Below, piece by piece: positions 35,233 through 43,247 of a stretch of 64,000 bases of DNA. Every line of letters starts with the position of its first letter. The stretch's first letter is position 1. The notes under the pieces were generated by a model. That model was not told the origin of the DNA and ran no database searches. It saw nothing but the letters and a program-made list of their open reading frames with translations. Made by a program: the position numbers and the translations under genes. Location of the stretch: NCBI RefSeq assembly GCF_000725625.1, contig NZ_JOHS01000018.1:1-64000 (forward strand). Reading direction: 5' to 3'. This stretch comes from Streptomyces sp. NRRL F-6676. Lineage in GTDB: Bacteria > Actinomycetota > Actinomycetes > Streptomycetales > Streptomycetaceae.

Positions 35233-35240
35233 GCTTTGCA

Positions 35241-35257
35241 CCTTAACGCCGTTCAGG
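35241..35257 (-). promoter_or_regulatory. Candidate TetR operator at its own start
   Basis: CCTTAACGCCGTTCAGG is a 17-bp palindrome with one mismatched pair, placed immediately upstream of the chosen tetR start. The first 15 bases recur exactly at 34465-34479. This is the pattern expected for an autorepressed TetR-family gene with a second target. Confidence 0.55.
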
Positions 35258-35356
35258 GTCGCTGAGCGGGCCGCCCCGCCACCGTTATTGATCAGAGACC
35301 CCGCTGCCCGCCGCGCCGCTGCCCGCCGCCCGGCTGCCCGCCGCGCCTTCCGGCGG

Positions 35357-37387
35357 TCATGCGGGATCGGTGACGGTGGGCGGGACGGGGCCGGTGACGG
35401 CGGGGGAGTCGGGGCCGGGGCCGGGGGCGGGTTGGGGGATCGTGGGTGCGGGGGCGTACTGGGCGGCCTGGGCGGCGAACATCGCGGCGTAGCGGCCCTG
35501 TGCGGCCATGAGTTCGTCGTGGCTGCCCTGTTCGACGAGCCGTCCGTGGTGCAGGACGTGGATGCGGTCGGCGTGGCGGACGCCGGACATGCGGTGGGTG
35601 ACCAGGACGACGGCCCGGTTCGGGGCGGCCAGCCGGCGGATGCGGTCGAACGCGGCGATCTCGGCCTCCGGGTCGAGGGCGGAGGTCGGCTCGTCCACGA
35701 TGAGCACCCCGTCGGCGTCCGAGGTGGAGCTGCGCCAGTGGGTGCGGGCGAGCCCGAGCTTCTGCCACTCGCCGCCGGACAGCTCGCTCGCGCCGCGGAA
35801 CACCCGGGCCAGCAGGGTGCCCAGGCCGTCGGGGAGCTTCGCGATGACGGGTCCGGCGCCCGCGTACTCCACGGACGGCCGGAGGTCCTCCGGCCCGGCC
35901 GCCCTCGCGGGCCGGCCGATCCGGATGTTCAACGCGGCCGTCACGGGCCAGCGCTGGAAGTCCTGGGTGAGCAGCGAGACGCGCTCGAAGACGTCGGAGC
36001 GGTCCAGGGAGGCGAGGTCGCGCGTCCCCCACCGCACGGTCCCGCTCTGCGGCAGCAGCAGCCCCGACAGCACCTTCATCAGGGTGCTCTTGCCGGAACC
36101 GTTCTCGCCGACCACGGCGGTGACCGAGCCCATGGGCAGTGCGAGGGACACGTCCTCCAGCGCGGGGGTCTCCCGGTCCGGGTAGCGGTAGCCGACCCGG
36201 TCGAGGACGACCTGCTTCACCCGCACCGGAACGCGATCGCCCCCACCGGGGATCGTGCGGCGTGCCGCCTCGTCCAGGAACCGGGAGTGGTCGCGGACGT
36301 ACAGGGACTCCTCGTGCAACTGGTTGACGTTCATCACCAGCGCCCCCAGGCTCGCCGAGCCGGACCGGACGGCGATGACGGCGGTCCCGGCCACGGCCAG
36401 ACCCATGCGCCCGGTCATGATCAGCGCGAACATGGCCGCGTACGTCGCCGCCATGGCGAGGCCGGACAGCGCGGCGGCCACCCACTCGGTGACGGCCTTG
36501 CCGGTGGCCAGGCGCTCCTGCTCCGCCTCGGCACTCTCGGCCATCCGCTCGTAGCGGCTGAGCAGGAACGGCCCGACGGCGTGCAGGCGCACCTCCTGGG
36601 CCGCGGTGCGCTCGGTGAGCAGGCTGCCGATGAGGCGGCCGGCCCGCACGTGCTCCACCCAACTCAACATGGACACGTACCGTTCCTGCGCCACCCGCAT
36701 CGCACCCCAGCCGCGCGGGGCCGCGATCAGGAACAGCATCGGCAGCAGGACGGGGTGGAGGAGGGTCAGCACGCCGGCGGTGGAGATCAGGGAGATGGTC
36801 CCGTTCAGCGCGGCCACGCAGGCACCGATCATGCGACGGGCGGAAGTGGCACCGTACTGGGCGACATCGATGAGCCGCCGGAACTCCGGGTCCTTGATGG
36901 CCTCCAGCTCGACCGACGCGGCGGCGGCCAGGTACTGGGTGGTGGCGATCCGCTCCACCAGGGGCTCCAGCCGGCCCGCCCGCGAGGTGGACCATCCCGC
37001 CAGGCCCGAGTTGACCACGGCGGCCCCGGCGGCGACGAGCAGTCCGGGCAGGACGGCGTGCAGCCGGTGCCCGGGGGTTCCGGAGCCGAGCAGCGCGTGC
37101 ATGACGGCGTTGACCGCGAGCAGCCCGACCGCCGCGGCGAGCCCCTGCCCGATCTCGCTGAGGGCGACCGTGAGCAGGGCGCGGCGGTCCGCCTGCCACG
37201 CCATCCGCAGGGCCGCGCCCACCAGCCTCGGCATGGAACGCAGGGCCGACAGCATCGTCAGATCGAGCCCGGCACGCTCGTGTTCGGACCAGCCCATGTC
37301 GTAGCGCAGCGGGCCGCCGAAGAGCTCGCGCTCGGCGTCGGAGACCTCCGGCTCGGCCATCCGTACGCGTCCGAAGAGCTTCTTCAC
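35357..37387 (-). CDS. ABC transporter, fused membrane and ATPase domains
   Basis: 676 residues. Membrane domain about 60-390 with roughly six spans (LSEIGQGLAAAVGLLAVNAV, VLPGLLVAAGAAVVNSGLAG and others), then an ATPase domain: Walker A GENGSGKSTL, Q-loop LLTQDFQRWP, signature ELSGGEWQKLGLAR, Walker B GVLIVDEPTSALD, switch VLVTHR. It is a half-transporter that would work as a homodimer, of the type found near peptide and lantibiotic loci as well as drug efflux. Tail is Pro/Gly-rich. GTG 37387 follows GGGAGG at 7 nt. Confidence 0.83.
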   Translation of the reverse strand: MKKLFGRVRMAEPEVSDAERELFGGPLRYDMGWSEHERAGLDLTMLSALRSMPRLVGAALRMAWQADRRALLTVALSEIGQGLAAAVGLLAVNAVMHALLGSGTPGHRLHAVLPGLLVAAGAAVVNSGLAGWSTSRAGRLEPLVERIATTQYLAAAASVELEAIKDPEFRRLIDVAQYGATSARRMIGACVAALNGTISLISTAGVLTLLHPVLLPMLFLIAAPRGWGAMRVAQERYVSMLSWVEHVRAGRLIGSLLTERTAAQEVRLHAVGPFLLSRYERMAESAEAEQERLATGKAVTEWVAAALSGLAMAATYAAMFALIMTGRMGLAVAGTAVIAVRSGSASLGALVMNVNQLHEESLYVRDHSRFLDEAARRTIPGGGDRVPVRVKQVVLDRVGYRYPDRETPALEDVSLALPMGSVTAVVGENGSGKSTLMKVLSGLLLPQSGTVRWGTRDLASLDRSDVFERVSLLTQDFQRWPVTAALNIRIGRPARAAGPEDLRPSVEYAGAGPVIAKLPDGLGTLLARVFRGASELSGGEWQKLGLARTHWRSSTSDADGVLIVDEPTSALDPEAEIAAFDRIRRLAAPNRAVVLVTHRMSGVRHADRIHVLHHGRLVEQGSHDELMAAQGRYAAMFAAQAAQYAPAPTIPQPAPGPGPDSPAVTGPVPPTVTDPA

Positions 37388-37734
37388 CGTGCGCCTCCCG
37401 CTGCGGGCCTGCGGTGCGGTGAGCGGGGAGAGGGCGCCTGCGGGGGCGGCGCCGCTGTGTGTGGAGTCGCGTGTGCGGGTGTCCTGGCCGAAGTCAACGT
37501 GTCCCCCTTGACGGCGGTGCGGCTGCTCCAGCGGTTCAACGAGCCGAAGAGGCTTTCGAACACATGTGTTTCGGCCGTGTCGCCGACCCCGCGGTCGCGC
37601 GCGCGTCGGAAGCTGCGGGGTGCATCGACCCTTGCGGGCCCTGGGGCACGGAGCGGGGCGGGGGTGGCCGAAACGCCGCGCCCGAACGTCACGGGCTGCG
37701 GTGGGGCAGCAACGCGCGCCGCCCCACCGGTAGT
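37388..37734. other. Intergenic region between ABC transporter and DUF397 gene
   Basis: 347 bp. AACACATGTGTT at 37559-37570 is a perfect 12-bp palindrome about 170 bp upstream of the transporter start, a possible operator. A minus-strand frame (to 37692) is open but has no family similarity or good start site. Confidence 0.35.
37699..37729 (-). terminator. Hairpin after the DUF397 gene
   Basis: CGGTGGGGC (37699-37707) pairs perfectly with GCCCCACCG (37721-37729) around a 13-nt loop, starting 6 bp past the DUF397 stop on the minus strand. Confidence 0.6.
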
Positions 37735-37926
37735 TCAGACGCGCGAGTCCGCCGCCGACGTCGTGAACGCCGACCAGGCGTCGCGGGACACGGCCAGCGC
37801 GGGCCTGTCCGTGTCCTTCGAGTCCCGGACGAGAACGGCCTCGGTGCGTACGGCGACCTCGATGCAGTTGTCGCCGCCGCCGCCGCTGTAGCTGCTCTTG
37901 AACCAGGTCGGCTCGCTGGTGTTCAT
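37735..37926 (-). CDS. DUF397 domain protein
   Basis: 63 residues, typical single domain: PTWFKSSYSGGGGDNCIEVA, VLVRDSKDTDRPALAVSRDA, then WSAF. These small proteins accompany WhiJ-like regulators in streptomycetes and probably act as their partners (family knowledge). ATG 37926 overlaps the stop of the regulator gene by 4 nt, so the two are coupled. Confidence 0.9.
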   Translation of the reverse strand: MNTSEPTWFKSSYSGGGGDNCIEVAVRTEAVLVRDSKDTDRPALAVSRDAWSAFTTSAADSRV

Positions 37927-38807
37927 AGGGCTCCTCGCATCTGCTCCAGCAGGCTCACCGTGGATTGATGGCTCAGAGCCTGCGCCCGCATCTTCCCATA
38001 GCGCTGGAGCATGTGACTTGCCGATTTGGGGTCACTGAGGAGCATGCTTGTGCCGTGACCCTCAACGTAGCCGACCCATCGGTGATCGGCGGTCTCGGCC
38101 AGATACATCTCGCCCTCGAAGCCGGAGTGTTCCTCCTGGAGCAGGGGCATGACCTGGAGTTCCACGTTGCGGTACTGGCCGACCGCGATCAGGTGATCAA
38201 GTAGAGCCCTCGTCACGGCGGCACCTCCCATACGGCGCTCCAGCAGTGCCTGCTCGAAGACGAAGCTGAACGTCGTGTTGGGGCGCTCGACGAGTAGTTG
38301 CTGTCTGGCCAACCGTGCTGTCACTTGCCGTTCGGACTGCTCCTCGGTGAGCGGTGGAAGGTACCGGTCGAAGAGGACTCGAATGTAGGGCTCAGGTTGC
38401 AACAGGCCCGGCACTACTCGGCTTTCGTACGCGCACAGCGAGATCGCCTCCTCCTCGATCCCCGCCCACTGCCGGAACCAGGACGCCAGCCCCGCCTTCC
38501 GCGTCAGGCTCTTCGCCGCCGCTCCCAGTACCCGCCCCGCGACCGCCCCCAGTACCTCCTCCGACCGGTCCAGCAGGTCCCGCGGCGGGAACCGTTTGCC
38601 CTGTTCGATCTTGGCGATGTACGCGACGGAGTACCGCACCAGCGGCGCGAACTGCTCCTGGGTCAGGCGGGCTTCCTCCCGCAGGACCTTGAGGACCGCG
38701 CCGAACGTCCTCAGACTGTCGGAGAGCTCCGGCTCGCAACTGCCGCCCCCGCCGACCCCGTTCTGCCCGGCGTTGCCGCCCGTACCGCCGCCGTTGCCCG
38801 TCGCCAT
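37923..38807 (-). CDS. WhiJ-like helix-turn-helix regulator with DUF5753 domain
   Basis: 294 residues. XRE-type helix-turn-helix about 30-90 (RTFGAVLKVLREEARLTQEQ, YSVAYIAKIEQGKRFPPRDL) and a C-terminal DUF5753 domain from about 110 (SLCAYESRVVPGLLQPEPYI ... HSGFEGEMYLAE). Such proteins control development or antibiotic production with DUF397 partners. ATG 38807 follows GAAGG; the frame runs upstream to 39017 but crosses the divergent promoter region. Gly/Asn-rich first 25 residues. Confidence 0.85.
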   Translation of the reverse strand: MATGNGGGTGGNAGQNGVGGGGSCEPELSDSLRTFGAVLKVLREEARLTQEQFAPLVRYSVAYIAKIEQGKRFPPRDLLDRSEEVLGAVAGRVLGAAAKSLTRKAGLASWFRQWAGIEEEAISLCAYESRVVPGLLQPEPYIRVLFDRYLPPLTEEQSERQVTARLARQQLLVERPNTTFSFVFEQALLERRMGGAAVTRALLDHLIAVGQYRNVELQVMPLLQEEHSGFEGEMYLAETADHRWVGYVEGHGTSMLLSDPKSASHMLQRYGKMRAQALSHQSTVSLLEQMRGAL

Positions 38808-39015
38808 CGCAGCCGCCTTCCCCTGTGCCGCCGGGCCGTACGTGTGCCGGGCCCGGACGCCTGCCGTACCGTCTGCCGTCCGCGCTGCGCCACGCTCGGC
38901 ACGCGTATCGTCACGTACAGCGACCGTCCCAGTCCAGTGGGGCGACCAGTACAACCCGATCTGTATCGGCTCCGGACCTGCTGACCGGCGTGTGCGTCCC
39001 GACAGGGTGGGCCGC

Positions 39016-39450
39016 ATGCCGATCCCTCACGCCCAGAGCGCCACCCCCCTGCGTACCTTCAGCCAGCGCTTCTCCGCCACCCGGCGGGGTGCTCGCCTGG
39101 CCCGGCTGCTCGCCGCGCACCAGCTCACCGAGTGGGGTCACCCGCGCGGTACCGGGACGCACGACACCGTCGTCCTGGTCGTCGCCGAACTCGCCGCGAA
39201 CGCGGTCCTCCACGGGCGGGTCCCGGGGCGGGACTTCGCCCTGTCCCTGTTCCACGACGAGAGCCGGGGCGTCCTCCGGATCGAGGTCGCCGACACCCAC
39301 CCCGCCCTGCCGGCGCGCAAGGCCCCCGCCCCCGACGAGGACGGGGGCCGCGGCCTGCTGCTCGTCGAGGCGGTCGCCGTCACCTGGGGGGTGTGCGACC
39401 GTCCCGGACCCGGCAAGACGGTCTGGGCCGAGTGCGCGGCGGCTCCCTGA
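39016..39450 (+). CDS. ATP-binding anti-sigma-type protein (HATPase_c_2)
   Basis: 144 residues with the RsbW/SpoIIAB-like GHKL fold: N-box VVLVVAELAANAVLHGRVPG, G1 LRIEVADTHP, G2 DEDGGRGLLLVEAVAVTWG. Such proteins bind ATP and may phosphorylate an anti-sigma antagonist or act as partner of WhiJ-type regulators. It is divergent from the regulator/DUF397 pair; together the three form a WhiJ/AbaA-like locus. ATG 39016 has a weak purine-rich site. Confidence 0.8.
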   Translation: MPIPHAQSATPLRTFSQRFSATRRGARLARLLAAHQLTEWGHPRGTGTHDTVVLVVAELAANAVLHGRVPGRDFALSLFHDESRGVLRIEVADTHPALPARKAPAPDEDGGRGLLLVEAVAVTWGVCDRPGPGKTVWAECAAAP

Positions 39451-39484
39451 GCCGGGGGGCGGCGCGGGCCGCGCGGTCCTGCCG

Positions 39485-39976
39485 TCAGGCGTGGTCGGGA
39501 AGGAGGACGATGCCGTCGTCGTCGGCGTGGAGGGTGTCGCCGGGGCGGAAGGTGAGGCCGCCGAAGGTGACGGGGATGTCGACGGCGCCGAAGGCGGCCT
39601 TGGCGCTCTTGCGCGGGATGGTCCCCAGTGCCTTGATGCCGAGGCGCAGTTCGGAGAGGGCGACGCTGTCGCGGACGGCGCCGTGCAGGATCAGGCCGGC
39701 CCAGCCGTTGTCCTGGGCGGCACCGGCGAGAAGGTCGCCGACCAGGGCCGTGCGCAGGGAACCGCCCCCGTCGACGACCAGGACGGCGCCCTCGCCCGGG
39801 GCGTGGACCAGGTCGCGGAGCAGGCCGTTGTCCTCGTGGCAGGACACGGTGCGCACCCGGCCGGCGAAGCCGCGGTGCGCGCCGAACTGGCGGAATTGCA
39901 GGTCGCAGACGCGTAGCGCGGTGCCGTACCGGTCGACCAGGTCGGCGGTGGGAACCGGGGTGACCGTCCGCGTCAT
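39485..39976 (-). CDS. RraA family protein (ribonuclease-regulator / aldolase-like)
   Basis: 163 residues. Family motifs: DLVDRYGTALRVCDLQFRQF, VDGGGSLRTALVGDLLA (the GGSLRxALxGD loop), GLILHGAVRDSVALSELRLG and a C-terminal PGDTLHADDDGIVLLP. RraA inhibits RNase E in enterobacteria; many relatives are 4-hydroxy-4-methyl-2-oxoglutarate or oxaloacetate aldolases needing G-x20-R-D, here present around HGAVRD. ATG 39976 follows GAAGGAG. A second, broken copy of its 3' end lies near 47.95 kb. Confidence 0.85.
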   Translation of the reverse strand: MTRTVTPVPTADLVDRYGTALRVCDLQFRQFGAHRGFAGRVRTVSCHEDNGLLRDLVHAPGEGAVLVVDGGGSLRTALVGDLLAGAAQDNGWAGLILHGAVRDSVALSELRLGIKALGTIPRKSAKAAFGAVDIPVTFGGLTFRPGDTLHADDDGIVLLPDHA

Positions 39977-40057
39977 GCGGGTGCTCCTTCGGTGTTCGTT
40001 GTCGGGGCTGCCGCGCCCGCTCTCGTCCGGCCGTCAGTGTGCGGGCTCGTCCGGCCG

Positions 40058-40768
40058 TCAGTGTGCGCCGGGGGTGCGGAACCCCCGGAAGGTGACCTGG
40101 CCGTGGGTCTTGAACCCGAGCCGTTCGTACAGTGCGATCGCGCCGGTGTTGCGTTCGGCCACGTGCAGGAAGGGGCGGTCGCCGCGGGCCAGGATGCCGG
40201 CGGCGAGCGTGGTGACGAGGCGGGCGGCGTGGCCGCGGCCGCGGGCCTCGGGGGCGGTGCAGACGGCGCTGATCTCCGTCCAGCCCGGCGGGCGCAGGCG
40301 CTCGCCGGCCATCGCCACCAGGGTGCCGTCCACGCGGACGCCCAGGTAGGTGCCGAGTTCGTGGGTGCGGGGCCAGAAGGGGCCCGGTTCGGTCCGCGAG
40401 ACCACGGCGAGCATCTCGGGGACGCTCTCCGGGCCCAGTTCGACCACGTCGGTGCCGGGGGCCGGGTCGGGGAGGTCGAGGTGGTCGCCGCCGTGCCAGA
40501 GCAGCCGGCGGCCGTCGAGGCGGAAGACCGGCTCCCAGTCGGACGGCGGGAGGGCCGGGCAGTTGAACATGTCGGCGAAGGCGCCCGGGCCGAGCAGCTC
40601 GGCGAGGTCGGCCCAGTCCTCCGGGCCCGGGTCGGCGGACACGGAGGAGAAGGTCGCCACGTCCGGGGTGTAGGTGGCGGCCCGGCCGCGCCGGCGGGCG
40701 AGGTGCGCGTGCGGCCCGTCGAGCGAACGGCCCACGGGGTCGCCGAGCACCGGGTCGTCGTCCGTCAT
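40058..40768 (-). CDS. GNAT family N-acetyltransferase
   Basis: 236 residues; the GNAT domain occupies the C-terminal part: ISAVCTAPEARGRGHAARLV holds the acetyl-CoA loop R-G-R-G-H-A, then LHVAERNTGAIALYERLGFK. The N-terminal part is of the kind found in two-domain acetyltransferases of small-molecule or amino-acid substrates; the substrate is unknown. ATG 40768 with GGGAGGGG 9 nt upstream. Lies between rraA and the monooxygenase-like gene on the same strand. Confidence 0.78.
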   Translation of the reverse strand: MTDDDPVLGDPVGRSLDGPHAHLARRRGRAATYTPDVATFSSVSADPGPEDWADLAELLGPGAFADMFNCPALPPSDWEPVFRLDGRRLLWHGGDHLDLPDPAPGTDVVELGPESVPEMLAVVSRTEPGPFWPRTHELGTYLGVRVDGTLVAMAGERLRPPGWTEISAVCTAPEARGRGHAARLVTTLAAGILARGDRPFLHVAERNTGAIALYERLGFKTHGQVTFRGFRTPGAH

Positions 40769-40996
40769 CGTGCGGTTCCCCTCCCGGTGGGTGCGACGAC
40801 CGGATTGCCGGGGTCGGTTCCCCCCTCCCCGCATCCGCGGGCAACGGCCGTGGGTACCCGCCCAGTCTCACATCCGCGCTGCCGTCCGCGATCGGCGGCC
40901 CTGCCCGTGTGCCGGACGTCGCGAGGGGGGCCGAAGCCCGCACCGCCGGCTTCGGCCCCCGCCGCGACGCCCGACGCCGTGACGCCGTGCCCCGCG

Positions 40997-41326
40997 TCAG
41001 TCTTCGCCGACCGCCATCTCGCCGAGCAGCGACCAGTCGTCCTGGGGCACGTTGGCGTTGACGATCCTGGGAGTCGCCGCGAGGTGGGGCGGCAGAGTCC
41101 GCCGTGCCGCCTCGAAATGCGCCGAGCCCACGTGAGCCGCACCGGCCTCGTCGTCCCGGAAGGCTTCCACCAGGACGTATTCCGCCGGGTCCTCGGTGCT
41201 GCGGGACCAGTCGAACCACAGGCATCCCGGCTCGGCGCGCGTGGCGCGGGTGAACTCCTCCACCACCTGGGGCCATCGGTCGGCGTGCTCGGGGAGGACA
41301 CGGAACTTCGCGGTGATGAAAATCAA
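40997..41326 (-). CDS. Antibiotic biosynthesis monooxygenase (ABM) domain protein
   Basis: 109 residues: MIFITAKFRVLPEHADRWPQ, then EPGCLWFDWSRSTEDPAEYV and a His/Phe-rich middle (HVGSAHFEAARRTLPPHL), the usual dimeric ferredoxin-like ABM fold of quinol monooxygenases. Starts with TTG 41326, with GGAAG upstream. It lies 34 bp after the alcohol dehydrogenase stop and is probably the last-but-two gene of that operon. Confidence 0.8.
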   Translation of the reverse strand: MIFITAKFRVLPEHADRWPQVVEEFTRATRAEPGCLWFDWSRSTEDPAEYVLVEAFRDDEAGAAHVGSAHFEAARRTLPPHLAATPRIVNANVPQDDWSLLGEMAVGED

Positions 41327-41360
41327 CGGGCTGCTTCCTTGTTCGTTGTTCGGGTGCGGG

Positions 41361-42386
41361 TTACGGGGTGAGGATCGCGCGGCCCCGGATCCGGCCGCTT
41401 CCGAGGTCGTCCAGGGCGTCCTGGAAACGGTCGAGAGGGTATTTCGCGGTGTGCAGGTGTACGCGGCCCCGCGCGGCGAGGACCATCAGCTCGCACAGGT
41501 CGTTGTAGGAACCGACGAGGTTGCCGACGAAGTTGATCTCGGCGGAGATGATGTCGATGGTTGGGACGTCGATGTTCTCGCCGTAACCGACCACGTGGTA
41601 GTCGCCGGCCTGGCGGAGCATGCCGACGCCGTCCCTGGTGGAGCCGCCCTCACCGACGAAGTCGATCACCGCCTCCGCCCCGTGCCCGCCGGTCAGCTCG
41701 CGCACCCGGTCCACCTGGCCGCCGTCGGCGAGGACACCGTGGTCGGCTCCGACGGAGACGGCCAGGTCGACCGCGTCGGGGTTGCGGTCGACGACGACGA
41801 TCTCGGCGGCGGTGAGGGCCCCCAGCACCTGCACCCCGATGTGCCCGAGGCCGCCCGCCCCGATCACCACGCAGCGGTCGCCCGGCCGCAGCTTCCGGGC
41901 GGCCTTGGCCGCCGCGTGGTACGCCGTGAGGCCGGCGTCGGCGAGGGCCGCGACATCCGCCGGTTCGAGGGAGTCGTCGAGCCGCACGACACTGCGCGCG
42001 GACGTCTTCAGGTACTCGGCATAACCGCCGGCCGTGTCGATACCGGGGAAGAGGCTGTTCTCGCAGTGCACGTCGTCACCGGCCCGGCACGCCCGGCACA
42101 GCCCGCAGGTGACCAGCGGATGCACGATGACCTTGTCGCCCTCGCCCACGTTGGTGACCGCGCTGCCGACCGCGTGGACCCAGCCGGCGTTCTCGTGGCC
42201 GATCGTGTAGGGCAGCTCCACCCCGGACTTCTGGGCCCACTGGCCCTCCAGGATGTGGATGTCGGTACGGCACACGCCGGCACCGCCGATCCTGACGATC
42301 ACGTCGTACGGGCCGGTGACCTCCGGAACCGGGACCTCGGCCATTTCGAGGTTCTTGCCGTAGCCCACCACCTGGACTGCTTTCAC
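41361..42386 (-). CDS. Zinc NAD(P)-dependent alcohol dehydrogenase
   Basis: 341 residues of the medium-chain family. Catalytic zinc residues in AGVCRTDIHILEG and GHENAGWVHAVG; structural zinc Cys in CGLCRACRAGDDVHC; nucleotide loop VIGAGGLGHIGVQVLG with acidic VVDRNPD, suggesting NAD. The sequence resembles the alcohol dehydrogenases in propane-monooxygenase (prm/mim) clusters. Overlaps the DUF59 gene by 4 nt (ATGA). Part of a four- or five-gene operon with DUF59 and amidohydrolase. Confidence 0.87.
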   Translation of the reverse strand: MKAVQVVGYGKNLEMAEVPVPEVTGPYDVIVRIGGAGVCRTDIHILEGQWAQKSGVELPYTIGHENAGWVHAVGSAVTNVGEGDKVIVHPLVTCGLCRACRAGDDVHCENSLFPGIDTAGGYAEYLKTSARSVVRLDDSLEPADVAALADAGLTAYHAAAKAARKLRPGDRCVVIGAGGLGHIGVQVLGALTAAEIVVVDRNPDAVDLAVSVGADHGVLADGGQVDRVRELTGGHGAEAVIDFVGEGGSTRDGVGMLRQAGDYHVVGYGENIDVPTIDIISAEINFVGNLVGSYNDLCELMVLAARGRVHLHTAKYPLDRFQDALDDLGSGRIRGRAILTP

Positions 42387-43246
42387 GAGACGTTCTCCTT
42401 CGGTGGAGCGGTGAGGTGGAAGAGGTCCCCGGCCCGTACGGGTTCCCGGGCCTGCACGGATTCTCGGGCCCGCACGGGTTCCCCCACCGCGGGGAATTCC
42501 CCCGCCGCGGGAAATTCCTCCGCCGCGGGGAATTCCGGCGCGCGGGGAGACTGGTCGGCCGCGGACCGCGGATACCGGGTGCGCAGCAGGCCCCGGCAGA
42601 AGTGCGCGTTGCCGTCGATCGAGATGCGCACGGAGCGGGCGAACCGCAGACGGAGCGGAATCTCCCCGGGCGGGAAGGGCCGGCCCCCGTCGTCCACGAG
42701 GGCCGGGTCGGTGGAGGCCGTGCCGAGCCCGAGGGCGGCACGGCGGCGCAGCAGCGCCCGGGTGGCGGCGGTGTCGGGCAGGTCGCCGAGGACGACGTCG
42801 CCGAGCCGTTCCTCGGACAGGCCGGGCCGCGCGCGCAGCAGTGCGGTGAGCGCCCGCTCCATCGCGGCGGTGTGCGCCTTGCGCCGGAAGACGCTCCGCA
42901 GCTCCTCCAGGTCCTGCTCCGCCTCGTTTCCGAAGGTGCCGCGGTAACCGGCGTCGGCGGCCAGGCCCCGGTTGATCAGGTCGGAGTCGTGGTGGTCGTC
43001 GAGCAGGACCGTGACCTCACGCGCGCCGGGCAGCGCGCTCAGCGCGTCCTTGGCGTCGGAGGCCATGAGGTAGGCGAAGTTCGGCGAGCAGAACGAGGTC
43101 GGCAGCCGCAGGTGCACGGTGATGCGACCGTCCTCGGCGGTCAGCGAGCGGACGAAGCCGAGGTCGGTGATGGGCTCGTCCAGCTCCGGGTCGTACACGG
43201 TGTCGAGCGCGGCGCGCGCCGCCGCCGCGAGTTGCGTCGCCCGCAT
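42383..43246 (-). CDS. DUF59 / metal-sulfur cluster assembly-like protein with repeat tail
   Basis: 287 residues. N-terminal DUF59 (MIP18-type) domain about 5-105: TVYDPELDEPITDLGFVRSL and LPTSFCSPNFAYLMASDAKD, with the family Cys. A middle region (about 110-225) is typical of the version in prm/mim-type loci. The last 55 residues are a degenerate repeat (EFPAAEEFPAAGEFPAVGEP) that relatives probably lack. It may help load metal into a partner enzyme. One base separates it from the amidohydrolase stop. Confidence 0.78.
   Translation of the reverse strand: MRATQLAAAARAALDTVYDPELDEPITDLGFVRSLTAEDGRITVHLRLPTSFCSPNFAYLMASDAKDALSALPGAREVTVLLDDHHDSDLINRGLAADAGYRGTFGNEAEQDLEELRSVFRRKAHTAAMERALTALLRARPGLSEERLGDVVLGDLPDTAATRALLRRRAALGLGTASTDPALVDDGGRPFPPGEIPLRLRFARSVRISIDGNAHFCRGLLRTRYPRSAADQSPRAPEFPAAEEFPAAGEFPAVGEPVRARESVQAREPVRAGDLFHLTAPPKENVS
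42430..42540 (-). repeat. Short in-frame tandem repeats at the 3' end of the DUF59 gene
   Basis: Units of 15-18 bp such as CCGCGGGGAATTCC (about 42497-42540) and GCCCGCACGGGTTCCCGGG-like units (about 42430-42490) repeat with few changes, all in multiples of 3, and encode the Glu-Phe-Pro-Ala-Ala and Arg-Ala-Arg-Glu repeats. Confidence 0.65.
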
Positions 43247-43247
43247 G

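Noticed and set aside
34745..37891. A 1048-residue plus-strand open frame
   Set aside because: Covers the tetR and ABC transporter genes on the other strand; translation is Arg/Gly/His-rich without domains.
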